Origin: Daphnia carinata
Taxonomy: Eukaryota; Arthropoda; Branchiopoda; Diplostraca; Daphniidae
DNA length: 64,000 bases
Direction: 5' to 3'
Assembly: GCF_022539665.2 (NCBI RefSeq)
Contig: NC_081333.1
Span: forward strand, 10,104,971 to 10,168,970
The notes under the pieces were generated by a model. That model worked only from the letters and a program-made list of their open reading frames with translations, was not told the DNA's origin and ran no database searches. Position 1 is the stretch's first letter; each line of letters begins with the position of its first letter. This document shows, piece after piece, positions 46,900-58,479 of the stretch. Position numbers and translations under genes: made by a program.

Positions 46900-48300
46900 A
46901 ACTACAAGCTATGATTACTAATTCTCTACCTAAGTTTGTGGGTTGATGTCTAACATGTAGTGAACGGTACTACAGATCGAGTTGTTGTGTGTGTGTGTTT
47001 TTAGTTTGCGAATTTTAGCCCCTTTATAGTAGGCATCGCTCTTCTCTTTTCTTTCTTCGAGGGCTCTCCTTTTTTTTTTTTTTCTTGAAGGTGTATTCAG
47101 CGTTGTCATTTGGTGTAGATGTTGCCCGAAGCGATGAGGATGTAGAAGTATTTTGCGAATCTTCAACCAGGATATTAAGGGCTGGGAGGTAGGAGAGTTT
47201 GGAAATTGGAGGTGGCGGGACTTGAACAAGGGGCGCCAGAATATAAAGCAAGGGCGAAAACCATTGTGCAAGGACCACACATATCAGTCAAAGTTAGCTT
47301 TCTATGTCACCCATTCAAATAGGCATCTTATGCACAATGTACAGTAAGTCGAATGCAGCACTGTTTTATAGTTCGTGGCTGCTATGCTGATTTCATGGGT
47401 TCGAATCTTTGTGTTATTGTTAATTGTTTTTTGCTTTTAGCGACGCACTAGTGACTTTGGGCCTGCCCAGGGACGGGGATTTCTAGCGTATTTTAACGCA
47501 ATTTTTTCTTATTTAATTCTTAGTTATTACTCTGCTAATCCGTCCTCGCCATTATTTTGCCCGTCTTATCTTTACAAAAACGCAATAACCCAAAAATAAA
47601 TAAAATAAAATATCGAATGTGACAAGGTCCATTATCTTTTCAAAAGGCATTTGTCTAGCATAGCAAATATCCATGAATCATTCCGAACTTGAACCATGCC
47701 TGAGCTCCCTCCCACTCCTTCCGAATGGAGATTAAAAAGTCCTAGCAAACTGAGTATGTTGTCATGTCTCAATACAGCGATGTATCCCTCCGCTGCTCTT
47801 AAAATTTGTATGATTTTTTAAATGTTTTTCTTTTAAGCTTACGATCAAAATATTTTTTAAGAAATATTATTAATTGTGGAAGTTTAACGTTTCGGATTTT
47901 TTTTACAATAACAATTGAACAAAAAAAAACGTTGACTAAAGAGATCCATCAGTAGCCGCCATCTTTAGTGGTTTGTTTCAGAAGCGTCAGTACTTGAGAA
48001 GCAGGTCTCTGTTGTCGGATCGCGGGCGCAGGTGTGGCTCCATTAATATTGTTATCAACATTAAATTCCTAGGTATATGTTACAAAACTGTCATTAATTT
48101 CAATTTTGTGTTCATTTGGAACTACGTTCATTGAAAATAATTCAGATCAGAATGGGTATTCGTTCTATCGAATCCTAAGCTGGCAAACCAATGTGTATAT
48201 ATTCCTATCCCAGTTGCGACACTTTGTTCGATGCAAAGTTTCTAACCCCCTTTTTTGTCCCGTTTTTCAGAGGTTTTTTCGTTGCAATAGTGCTCTATAA
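46900..48300. other. Spacer upstream of armadillo, with a tRNA-like/SINE-like element
   Basis: At 47355-47580 (+) a B-box-like GGGTTCGAATC (about 47398-47408) precedes the dispersed repeat ACTAGTGACTTTGGGCCTGCCCAGGG..., whose inverted relative is at 37830-37960. A tRNA-derived SINE is possible but the A box is weak. A purine/pyrimidine stretch and a probable noncoding exon of arm may lie in 47950-48070. Otherwise nothing recognised. Confidence 0.4.
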
Positions 48301-48311
48301 CACGCCGCATC

Positions 48312-51300
48312 ATGAGTTATCAGATGCAGGCACAAGGGAGGCCAAGTATGAAATTTCTTTCATTATGGTTAACTAAATCAATTAAAATGCTTACTTGGAT
48401 GTCCAGTGTCACACGGTCAATATGTAAGCAATAGCCCTGCTGATCTTCCCATGCCCAGCGTGAAAGAACAGACACTTATGTGGCAGGGAGTTGGACAACC
48501 TGGATATGTTGGAGATTCTGGAATCCACAGTGGAGCAACTACTCAGGTATATACCACCACTCACTGTACTTGTTTGTTGTAGAAATGGTTGTGATAAAAC
48601 TATTTGAATCTTTTTTTAAGGCTCCATCCTTGTCTGGTAGAGGTGGAGATGATGAAATGGACACTTCCGATGGAGGGGTTATGTTGAATATGGGGGGATC
48701 TGGCTACTCAGCAGGATACACACAAGATCAAGTTGAAGGTGAATTCTAGTGTTTCTATCAATTATGAAGTTTGGTTCTAATGCTTTTGAATAGATATGAA
48801 TGCTCAGTTGAACCAAACTCGCTCCCAGCGTATTCGTGCAGCCATGTTTCCTGAAACATTGGATGAAGGAATGGAAATTCCCTCAACCCAGTTTGACAAC
48901 ACTCAGCCAACTGCTGTTCAGCGTTTGGCCGAACCCTCTCAAATGCTGAAACATGCCGTGGTGAACTTGATCAATTATCAGGTTTGTGATTTTCTGAAAC
49001 TTGAAACTTAACTTATGACTTGAAATTATGCATATGTTGCAGGATGATGCCGACCTTGCAACAAGAGCTATCCCAGAGTTGATTAAGCTACTGAATGATG
49101 AAGATCAGGTCGTGGTATCGCATGCTGCAATGATGGTTCATCAACTCTCCAAGAAGGAAGCGTCCCGCCATGCTATCATGAATAGCCCACAGGCAACCAA
49201 AGTTTCTATGATTCATTACTACTCTATTACGTCTTTAAAATTGTTTTCCAAGTTCATAATGCATTTCCGATTCACTTTAGATGATCGCGGCGCTTGTGCG
49301 AGCATTGTCGAACAGTAACGATCTAGAAACAACCAAGGGCGCTGTTGGAACACTGCACAACTTATCCCATCATCGCCAAGGATTGTTGGCTATTTTTAAG
49401 TCGGGTGGAATTCCAGCATTGGTGAAGCTGTTGAGGTATTATCTCATTTATCAACCCTCAAAAGTGACAGTCTCTAAAAATAAATTTCTTTTTTTTTCTT
49501 TTTCTATAATTATTATTTTATTTTTCCTTCCGTCACTCTTCCCTATGAAAATCTTGAATCATCCCCAATAGTTCGCCTGTGGAATCTGTTCTGTTTTACG
49601 CCATCACGACGCTGCACAACTTGCTGCTTCATCAAGAAGGCTCAAAGATGGCCGTCCGTCTGGCGGGTGGTTTGCAGAAGATGGTCGCTCTCCTCCAGCG
49701 CAACAATGTCAAATTCTTGGCCATCGTGACTGACTGTCTTCAAATTTTGGCGTACGGAAATCAAGAGTCCAAATTGATCATCTTGGCGTCTCAGGGACCG
49801 ATGGAACTTGTCCGAATTCTTCGCTCATACACTTACGAAAAACTTCTCTGGACCACATCGCGAGTTTTGAAAGGTATTCTTTAAACGCGTTTTCTATTTT
49901 TGAGTTTATGATAGATTATGCACCTTGGATGTCGGTAGTACTGTCCGTTTGCTCGAGCAACAAACCAGCGATTGTTGAAGCTGGAGGCATGCAAGCCTTG
50001 GCTATGCACTTGGGTCACCAGAGTCATCGCTTGGTCCAAAACTGCTTGTGGACTTGTCGCAATCTTTCCGACGCTGCTACTAAACAGGTTAGTCTTACAC
50101 ACAGGAAAGCAACTTGGCGTGTATTTAACATTTTACCAACAAAATGTACAGCAAGAAGGTTTGGAAACACTTCTACAAGGACTTGTCCAGTTGCTAGCTT
50201 CCAGCGATGTTAACGTCATAACCTGTGCAGCCGGCATTCTCTCCAACTTGACCTGTAACAATCAGCGCAACAAAACAGTTGTGTGCCAAGTCGGCGGTAT
50301 TGAAGCGCTGGTTCGCACCATTATCCATGCTGGCGATCGTGAAGAAATTACCGAACCTGCCGTAATTTTTCTATTTATAGCTATGTATAAATCATGATGT
50401 TATTTGCGTCTAATTTCATACTAAAGATATGTGCTCTGCGCCACATGACTTCACGCCATGCTGAAGCTGAAATGGCTCAGAATGCTGTTCGTCTCAGTGG
50501 CGGTCTGCCCGTTATTGTACGTTTGCTGCAACCTCCTTCCCGTTGGCCGCTGATTAAAGGTAAAATTGTATAACCTTTCGCCATTTTTCATCTATTCAGT
50601 TATATCCTTTTACAGCGCTTATCGGGTTGGTTCGCAATTTGGCTCTCTGTCCTGCCAATCACGCCCCCTTGCGAGAACAAGGAGTGATTACGCGTTTGGT
50701 GCAACTGTTGATCCGTGCTTTCCAGGACATTCAAAGAGTATGTGAATTTTATTTTTCTTCGTTTGGGCAACCTTCTATCCTCAACCGTTTGGTATATAGC
50801 GCTCGTCAGTTGTCAGTTCAGGCAGTGGTCAACCCCAAGGCTCCTATGCCGATGGCGTGCGCATGGAAGAAATCGTCGAAGGCGCTGTTGGCGCCCTTCA
50901 CATTCTTGCTCGAGAATCCCACAACCGAGCCGTTATCCGGGGCTTAAGCGTTATACCCATTTTCGTCCAGGTGAGTAATAGTGCACAAGTTTTATTTCTT
51001 GTGTTTTTCCCCCCGATTTCCACAGGATATCTAATTTATTTATTCTGAATCGATAGTTGTTGTACAACGAGATTGAAAATATCCAGCGTGTGGCCGCTGG
51101 CGTGCTTTGTGAACTTGCTTCTGATAAGGAAGGTGCAGACATGATCGAACAAGAAGGCGCAACGGCTCCCTTAACTGAATTACTTCATTCTCGCAATGAG
51201 GGTGTGGGTAAGTGGCCAGTTCAGTCGTTGAGACACTGCGGTTTTCTAATGCATTTTCCCATGTAGCTACATACGCAGCTGCTGTTCTCTTCCGCATGTC

Positions 51301-52226
51301 CGAAGACAAGCCACAAGACTACAAGAAGAGGCTATCTATGGAGCTGACCAACTCCTTGTTCCGTGAAGACCATCACTTGTGGAACGGAGATCTGCCTTTG
51401 ATGCCTCCCGATCTTCAGGTTTGATTGCATTTTCTTCGAATAACACGATACTTATCTTACTTACCATAATCCCCTGCCCATTCTTTCTTCCGAAAAGTTT
51501 AATCAGAACTAACCAGACAACTAAACCAAGGTGAGGCACTAATTCGCATGCCTCCTGGAATGATTTTAGCATGAACTTGAATGTATCCTAAACGCTTCTT
51601 ATTGCCTTTTCCGTTGCCAGTCAATTATCACCCGCTGTTATTTTGTTTTTTTTTCAAACCAACGTTTTTTTTTTATGATTTTTCATTTTTGTTCACTTGA
51701 TCAACCCGGCAAGCAGGATATTCTTGCACCTGACCAGCCATACGAAGGTCCGTATGGGCAAGGCCCACCCAGTGTCCACTCCAACCAAGATGGAGGCAGG
51801 TCCTACCGTCAAGGTACACTTTTATTAGTTATTGTTTAATCCATACATTGATAAACACGATTGGAGCCCGGAAGTGTCTAAGCCGAGGGATATTTTGCTT
51901 TTCTCCAAATTATTGGTATTCATTGCTTTTGTTTTGTTTTTTGTTTTTAACCGAGTAGGATATGACGCCCTACCCGTAGAATCGATGCAGGGATTGGAGC
52001 TCGGTTCACACCATGGCGGCCCACCACCTTCTGCCACTTCTCCGACCATGGGCATGGGCATGAATATGGGGCATTCGATGGGTCTTCCCATCCAGTCCAA
52101 CAATTACGCTCCGGTAGATCACATGGGTTCCGATTTGGATTTCGATCCTCTGAATCATATGGGTCAGGCCACCCTCCCCAACCGCCCCATGATGCCCAGG
52201 CCGCTTGGTATGACACCGACCTTTGA
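48312..52226 (+). CDS. arm: Armadillo / beta-catenin
   Basis: Adherens-junction linker between cadherin and alpha-catenin, and Wnt co-activator with TCF. ATG at 48312 ([11 protein letters not shown]) follows the layout of the family. The N-terminal region and alpha-catenin site come first ([17 protein letters not shown], about 48817-48866). Armadillo repeats run from about 48970 to 51320: [113 protein letters not shown]. The C-tail ends AWYDTDL (52206-52226), a PDZ-type end. Around 15 exons with GT-AG introns. Oddities: one intron after NSPQ (49191) appears to use a GC donor, or else GTTTCT with three extra residues; and the Met/Gly-rich tail frame and the final AWYDTDL frame differ by one base shift between about 52130 and 52190. 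CK1/GSK3 phosphodegron residues were not examined in detail. Confidence 0.95.
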
Positions 52227-54620
52227 AGTGGTTGCAAAGCGAAAGTTGAAAAAGTTTAATCACTACAAAACTCCTTGCATATCCACCACGACGCTCCTCT
52301 TTCCTTTTCTTGCACTGGTAGTTTCGCAGGTCGTCCTTGTCCGTTTTCAATGATTAACCTGCATGTTCCATCCGTAACATGTGTACTTGTCCTCATTCCT
52401 CCTCCTGCCGACTTATCTTCAAGCTCTTTACCGTGTGGTGTTCTTCCTTCGTCCCCTCGGATAATCGCATTTTCCCTTCCACATGTTTTCACCCCACATT
52501 ATCGTAACTTTTCGTGTGTGTGTGTGACAAGGAATCCGTCTTCCTCTCCCTATCCAGAACTTAGACGATTTTTAGCTGACTATCCTTTCTTTTCGTATTA
52601 TTTTGTCTGAATTTTTTTATTTCTCGTTTCGATCAACACTTTTTTTACCCAATTAGATGGATACTTTGGATGTCCTCCCACAATTAGCGAGCAGCTTTGA
52701 GCCTCCCTTATTATTGATTCGATTTGTTTTTTTTCCTCGTTTTTTCGACATTAAACTCTTGAAAGAAAAACTTGTTACTGTGTTGCCATCGACACTAACT
52801 ATCTCATTCATTTTTGTCTGCGACACCCACTTGAACGCCAGGGATGGTGGTAGAATTTATTTTCGTCTCTGTAGCTTAAGGAAAGAGACGAGTAGTGACG
52901 GTGTTGACACGGAGCAGACGGGTCGGACGACGATACAGCATACCAGAGTCGCAGTTATGCTTTTTAATATGGCTGAATGCGGCAGCCGCCGGTCGTAAAT
53001 CTCGGATGACGCAAATCGTCTGATAAAGAGCCATTCGTCTTTCAACCCCGTCTTCGCTCGTTCTGTTACCTATTTCTACTAGCCTTGTCGTATTGCTGCA
53101 AAAGGTTTGTACGGGTGTCGAGTGTGTTTGAGCTTTGCAGGAGAGGTTGTAAAACGAATGCAAATAGCTTTGATGGAAGGGAAAGAAGAAGAAATCCGCT
53201 GGAATGATAGTTGGCAAAGGGTTAAACTTTTGCTGTAAACGACACAGTTCGTCCCCATCGTGTCGTTTCGTCGTTCGGCACTTCTAACTCTTTTTGGTAA
53301 GGAAAGGGGAAAGAGAGTTGACGGAATGGAGCGAGATGAGAAACGGAAAGAAAAATGGCCAACCATGACGGGATCGACGAGCAAGATTCTAGAAGTGATG
53401 AATGCCCATCTTTTTGTGCTGTCTCGAACAGAGAGCGTCTCGCCTTCTTCCACCGGTCCCTCGAGCGATCGAGTGGTGTCGCCTTATTTATTACGGACTT
53501 GGCCGGCGACAGTTGACGCTGATGATGGCTTTATGCTGAGAGCCTCGAGACCCCCTCCTCTCTTGGTACTCGATAGAGGCCAGTAGAAAAAAAAAGAAAC
53601 CATTTATAAACAAGAAGAGTGGTTGTGTTTCAAAGTCTTAACCATAGAAGCATACGTCCTTGTCAGGGAAACGATGGACGCATTGCAGTTTAGCCGGCCG
53701 AGTAAAGAGGATATTCTTTGTAGATATTGACGTTCGCCGGGGAAACGGAAACTTGTGACAGTTGTGTGATGCTCTGGGGCTAAAAGTTTTTGTTTTCTCT
53801 GTAGACGACGGAACGTCTTGAGTCCTCTTATGGCGTTACCCCATCCTGATTTATGTGACCTGCTGCTGTGTCGCTCTAACGGACGTGTTACTCTCGTCTG
53901 CACAGCCGTCCATAAATTGCGCGCGAGATGCCAGCCGCCCGCCCGACTGAGAGAAGACGACGACCGAGAAAGAAAGTAGTCCCGAAATAAGGCCGTTTGT
54001 ATGACGGAGCAGGCCGGAATATACATGCGTGCACACTTGACATGGCCTCTACGTCGTCTAATAAAACAAGAAAAGAAGGATGGGGAGGAAAAAGAAGCAA
54101 GACTGGCATCATCAGCACGCAACCAAGTCTTGCGTCTCGGAAAAAAAAGGAAAAGGCCAACGATATCGAGTTTGAAGGATGTGCGGGAACAACACACGCT
54201 CACGGCCGTACTATTTTCTGCAACAACATTCGGTAAACATGTCGAGCCGACCTAGATGTGGAGCGATTTATGACCCGTCTTCGTGCTTCATTTGCATAGC
54301 TCCTATTCCTCTGAAGGAAATTTCCTTCTGGATAAAAGTTGCTCGTTTTGTCTCTCAGGCTAAAAAAAAAATTAAAAGCAAAAAAAGGAAAAATAATATA
54401 TAAAAAAAAGCTTGGATGGAAGCTTCATCAAGATCCGCGCGTGACGGCGGATGACTATCGAGTGTGAGTGCTTCATTACAAATGGAAATGGCCATTCAGT
54501 TTTTCACATCACGTCGACCTTTAAATAATCTATTAATACTGAATGGACAAAAAAGAAATGCTAAAACCCTATCTATCATTGACTATATCGACACTTTAAT
54601 ATTTTAGCTACTGCCAACGA
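52227..54620. other. Armadillo 3' flank / long spacer
   Basis: Probably the long 3' UTR of arm (pyrimidine-rich, a GTGTGTGTG run near 52514) followed by spacer. Several open frames of 80-200 codons on both strands lack homology, splice structure and plausible composition; I treat them as chance. Confidence 0.45.
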
Positions 54621-54629
54621 TTTTTTTAA

Positions 54630-56150
54630 AAGTATAAAATTGGCCGAAAAGCCGGGCTTATTTTCTCGGGCTTATTTTCAAACCCAAAAATTTGATGAAA
54701 AAAGTTAGACTTCTATAATAAATTGCACATTTTATTCAAAATTTTACGCTGATTTCAGGCAAATTATTCGGTTTTTCGTAAAAGCAGCTGTTTTTAAAAT
54801 ATATTGTATATTGTGCGTCAGCACGACTTTGTCGCAGCGTACTGGCGCGCCAGCTTTTTAAAATAATTTTTTTGTTTATTTCTGAAATTTCTGATCTCAT
54901 GAAAAAGAGGAAGTCAATTTTTGTGATTCTCATTTATTTTAAATTTAAAGCACATCTATTCAATGCTAAGTTGAAGATTAAAAAAAAAATACAAAATTAA
55001 TGGAAAAGTCGGGCTTATTTTGTCGGGCTTAAAATTTCTTTCACTCCTTATTGACACCCATTGGAATTGGTTGAATCTCTCAATATAAACTTAAAATTGA
55101 ATGCTGATTACGGGAAAATTGTTCTTTGTTTCATTAAGTCAGTCATTTTTACACCGAATATTAGTGATGAATGTTAAAAACTAGCGCGCCAGTACGCAAC
55201 AGCGCTAGAGCGATACAGTTTTTCTCCATACATGCAGTATTACTCAAAAACCATAAACTCCACGTAAAAACAAAATTCCTTTTCGTATTCCTTGCTGAAT
55301 TTTGAATCTAAATAATGTATAGTTATGAAGATTTAATGATATATTTTTTAAATAGGAAAATAAATAGAAATTTTATGCCCGACTAAATAAGCCTGACAAA
55401 ATAAGACCGAATTCCTTGTTTTTTAAGGTTTAAATCAAAAACTATAACACCAATCAAAAAATAAACTTGGTTTTCGTGATTTGTAAATCATTCTGCATCG
55501 AAAACATGTATTTTAAGCCTATTTTGAAATTTGGCCAAAAATGAAAAAGTGGGAAGGCTATAGCCTTCTCACTTTTGTCAAAATGAGCCAAATACCTAAA
55601 TCTTTTGGAATACGTTAAAAATCACACAATATACTCGGAATTTAATGCTGATTCAGAAGAAATGATTTTTCTTTTCGTAAAATATATTGCTTTTGAAATA
55701 TATCTAATAAATGAGATGTAAAACTTCAGCGCCAGAACGTACTAGCGCACAACTGTGTTAACCCGTTTTTGCGTTTATTTTTAAAACCGCAAGTTTTACG
55801 TAAAAATAAAGTAGATATTCGTGATTTCCCTTTAATTTTGAATCGAAATAATGTATTTCTAACGATATCTAGATTTTGGCGAAAAATGAAAAAGTGGGAA
55901 GGCTATAGACTTCTCACTTTTGTCAAAATCAGCCAAATATCTAAATCTCTTGGAATACGTTAAAAATCACACAACATACTCAGAATTTATGTAGAATTCT
56001 GTAATAAATTACGTTTTATTCAAAATTAAACGCTGATTCCAGGAAAATTATTCGTTTTCTCGTCAACGCAGCTGTTTTATTTTACACATTAAATATTGGG
56101 CTGTAGCACGATTGCGCTGTATTATACTAGCGCGTCAATATTTGTTGGGT
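54630..56150. repeat. 'AAGCCCGA / GGCGCGCC' dispersed repeat, block 2
   Basis: Same family as 33650-35120, partly inverted and in degenerate tandem. Pieces: CGGGCTTATTTTCTCGGGCTTATTTT (54653-54680), TACTGGCGCGCCAGC (54840), CTAGCGCGCCAGTACGCAACAGCGC (55181), a diverged GCGCCAGAACGTACTAGCGC (55729), ACTAGCGCGTCA (56136). The hairpin GTGGGAAGGCTATAGCCTTCTCAC (55548-55571) recurs slightly changed at 55893-55916. Confidence 0.8.
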
Positions 56151-58470
56151 AATAAAAACGCTAAAACTCTATCTGTCATTGACTATCTCGGCACTGTAGT
56201 ATTTTAGCTGCTGACGAGTCAAGCATAGTATTTTTTTTTCTTAAACAATACAAGTTTCTCCATTGTTGCTATTTGGCACCAGTTTGTTCGGTAAAGCGAA
56301 CTTGCTGATGCTTGCCCGAAACGATACATAACTCGTCCCTTAGCTACACTTCTTTCCTTATTGTATCAAATATTAATTTTTTTTCCTATCGAGTTTTCTC
56401 TTTTTCTTATTCCTCGGCTGGCGCTGCCGGTGCTGCTGCTGGCGAGACATCACTTTGATTTACGGGCTTTCAGTCGCGGGAGTGAGGGACGCAAAAGTTC
56501 AGCCGTGCATGGTAACGATGCCGCTAGCCCAATTTCATCCGCTCTACCTTTCTTTCTAAGGCTGTAGTACACGATCTAACCACCCAAAGAATCCTGCCCC
56601 TCCCCTCTCGTTCAAATTTATCTGCTTCCAGCCGCGTGTCACGTCAAGTCACTCACGAAACTCGGGGTTTGAGTTTTTTCGTCAGATGACGGTCGGCGCA
56701 GCTCGTCATAAAAGTGGCAGCGCGCGAGAAGAGACGGCTCGTCACACATGATGCTATTTTCAGGGCTCCTTTTTTTCGATTTTAGGCTTTTTGCAATAAC
56801 GCTAGCATCATAATTTTCGAGTTGAGGAAGACAAGAGACAATGACGTAAGAGATAGACGTTGCAATATCGATCATCGGCATTGGATTCGGACTCTTTAAG
56901 AGAGCGGAGGATGTTTTGAGGAAGTGTGCAAAAAAGACGGGAAAATCGGGAGATGGATGTGTCAATGAGATGAAAAGAAGGATTTCGTGCCAAATTGTCT
57001 AGCTTCGTTTTTTTTTGGCTTGGTCTTCAGTTGTACCCGGGCGCTTTTCCGGCGCTTCATCTCCGGAAAGACGAGCTTGTTGGTAACAAGACCGACCGAT
57101 CAGGTTTTTCACGACCTTATGTGAGGTAGGTTGTCGCCAAGGTCTTATAGGCATCCCCACGAAGGATAACAAAGTATTAGATCATCGCCCATGTCAGAAA
57201 GTTTTTTGTTTGCTAAATGTGAACATTTCATTAAAGTATCCCTATTCTTGTCTTATCTGCAAAATATCTATCATAACTTGATCTCTTAGGTAGAGTTCTA
57301 CGTACGAAACAAGTGCGATGTCGTCGTAGAGTAAAAGACGCTTTTAACGGGGACGATTCGCTTTTAAAGGAATTGGGGGGTAACAACTTTTGACCTCCAC
57401 CAAGAGAGAAGGGATAGGTCGGGCAAACGTCCTCTTTATGTCTACGTCGGGGAGGATGGCCTGGTACCCAATGCTGCAACTACTACTTCCATTTGAGCGG
57501 GCGAAATGGTTCGGAGAAAGAAGGCAACTCGAATGATGGAAACGTTCTTTCGCCTCTTCTACTTGTGCGCCATTCTGCTTGTATATGGTTTTCGGGGGAG
57601 GGAGGGGGGAGGGAGGAATAAAGAGGAGAAGCATAAGACGTAGAAAGAGGAAGGAGCCAAACTGTCATCTTCACCGACTCCGGCCGAGAATTCACGCTCG
57701 ATGTCGCCGATCTTAAATCAGTCGTCGGGGGCGCGCTGCTGGCACGGCCGTATCGCCATCATCCCAGGAAAGAAGCCGCCTCGTAACTCAACTGGCGGCA
57801 ACGACACGCGCGCACATACTCGTTCTCTTCGACGGCCGTCGTGACGACGCTGTATACACGAGGACTTTGCCGAAAGTCCCTCTCGGCCTTGATTTCTTGC
57901 GACTCTTTCCGCCCTTTTCTGACCTCTTATTTCTTCTAGGCCATCTGATCCATCCGACTCGCTTTAGTCTCCCCACTTGACTTTATTGTACAGCCAAGAC
58001 AACCAAGGAAGAGAGAGAAAGAAGTAGAAAATCGAAAAAAACAAAAACAAAAAAACAACAAGAGAATGGTGGGGAATGAAATCTATTGACAATCCATGGG
58101 GGGAATACACGGACGGCGTCCGTCTCTTTTATGCGTTTGAAGTTTCCTTGCCCAGTTGTGCTCGGCCGTCTCTTTACCCTGTCGAAAATCAGAGCAAATC
58201 CCTTGCCTACTCCAATAAAAAAAAAAAGATGAAGAAATAAGGTCCAACAGCACGGCGTCACCAAACTTGACAAACATACGACATCCATCGATCGATTCCC
58301 AGCCGCCTGGCTGTACGAGAGGAGGCCTGTATGAGACGTGTGTATACATATATATATGGAAGTGAACGGGTTTCTGCTCACACAACTCTTCGGCCACCGG
58401 TCCACCTCCAAGTTTGTTCCAGATGGGAAACGGGCATTTGAGAAAAAGGCGGCTCCATTCCGTGTATTGG
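56151..58470. other. Spacer, nothing recognised
   Basis: Higher GC than its left neighbour and rich in CpG-like CG steps, with a GGGGGAGGGAGG tract near 57595. Long open frames on the minus strand (for example 56639-56965 and 57983-58483) show no domain and no splice signals. They may be UTR or regulatory DNA of the zinc-finger gene to the right. Confidence 0.35.
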
Positions 58471-58479
58471 TGCTCATCA

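Noticed and set aside
51836-52350. Several minus-strand open frames opposite the armadillo tail
   Set aside because: Antisense shadows of the Gly/Met/Pro-rich coding sequence.
52840-54250. Open frames of 100-200 codons on both strands downstream of armadillo
   Set aside because: Overlapping frames in all phases, Ser/Arg-rich low-information translations, no domains or splice signals.
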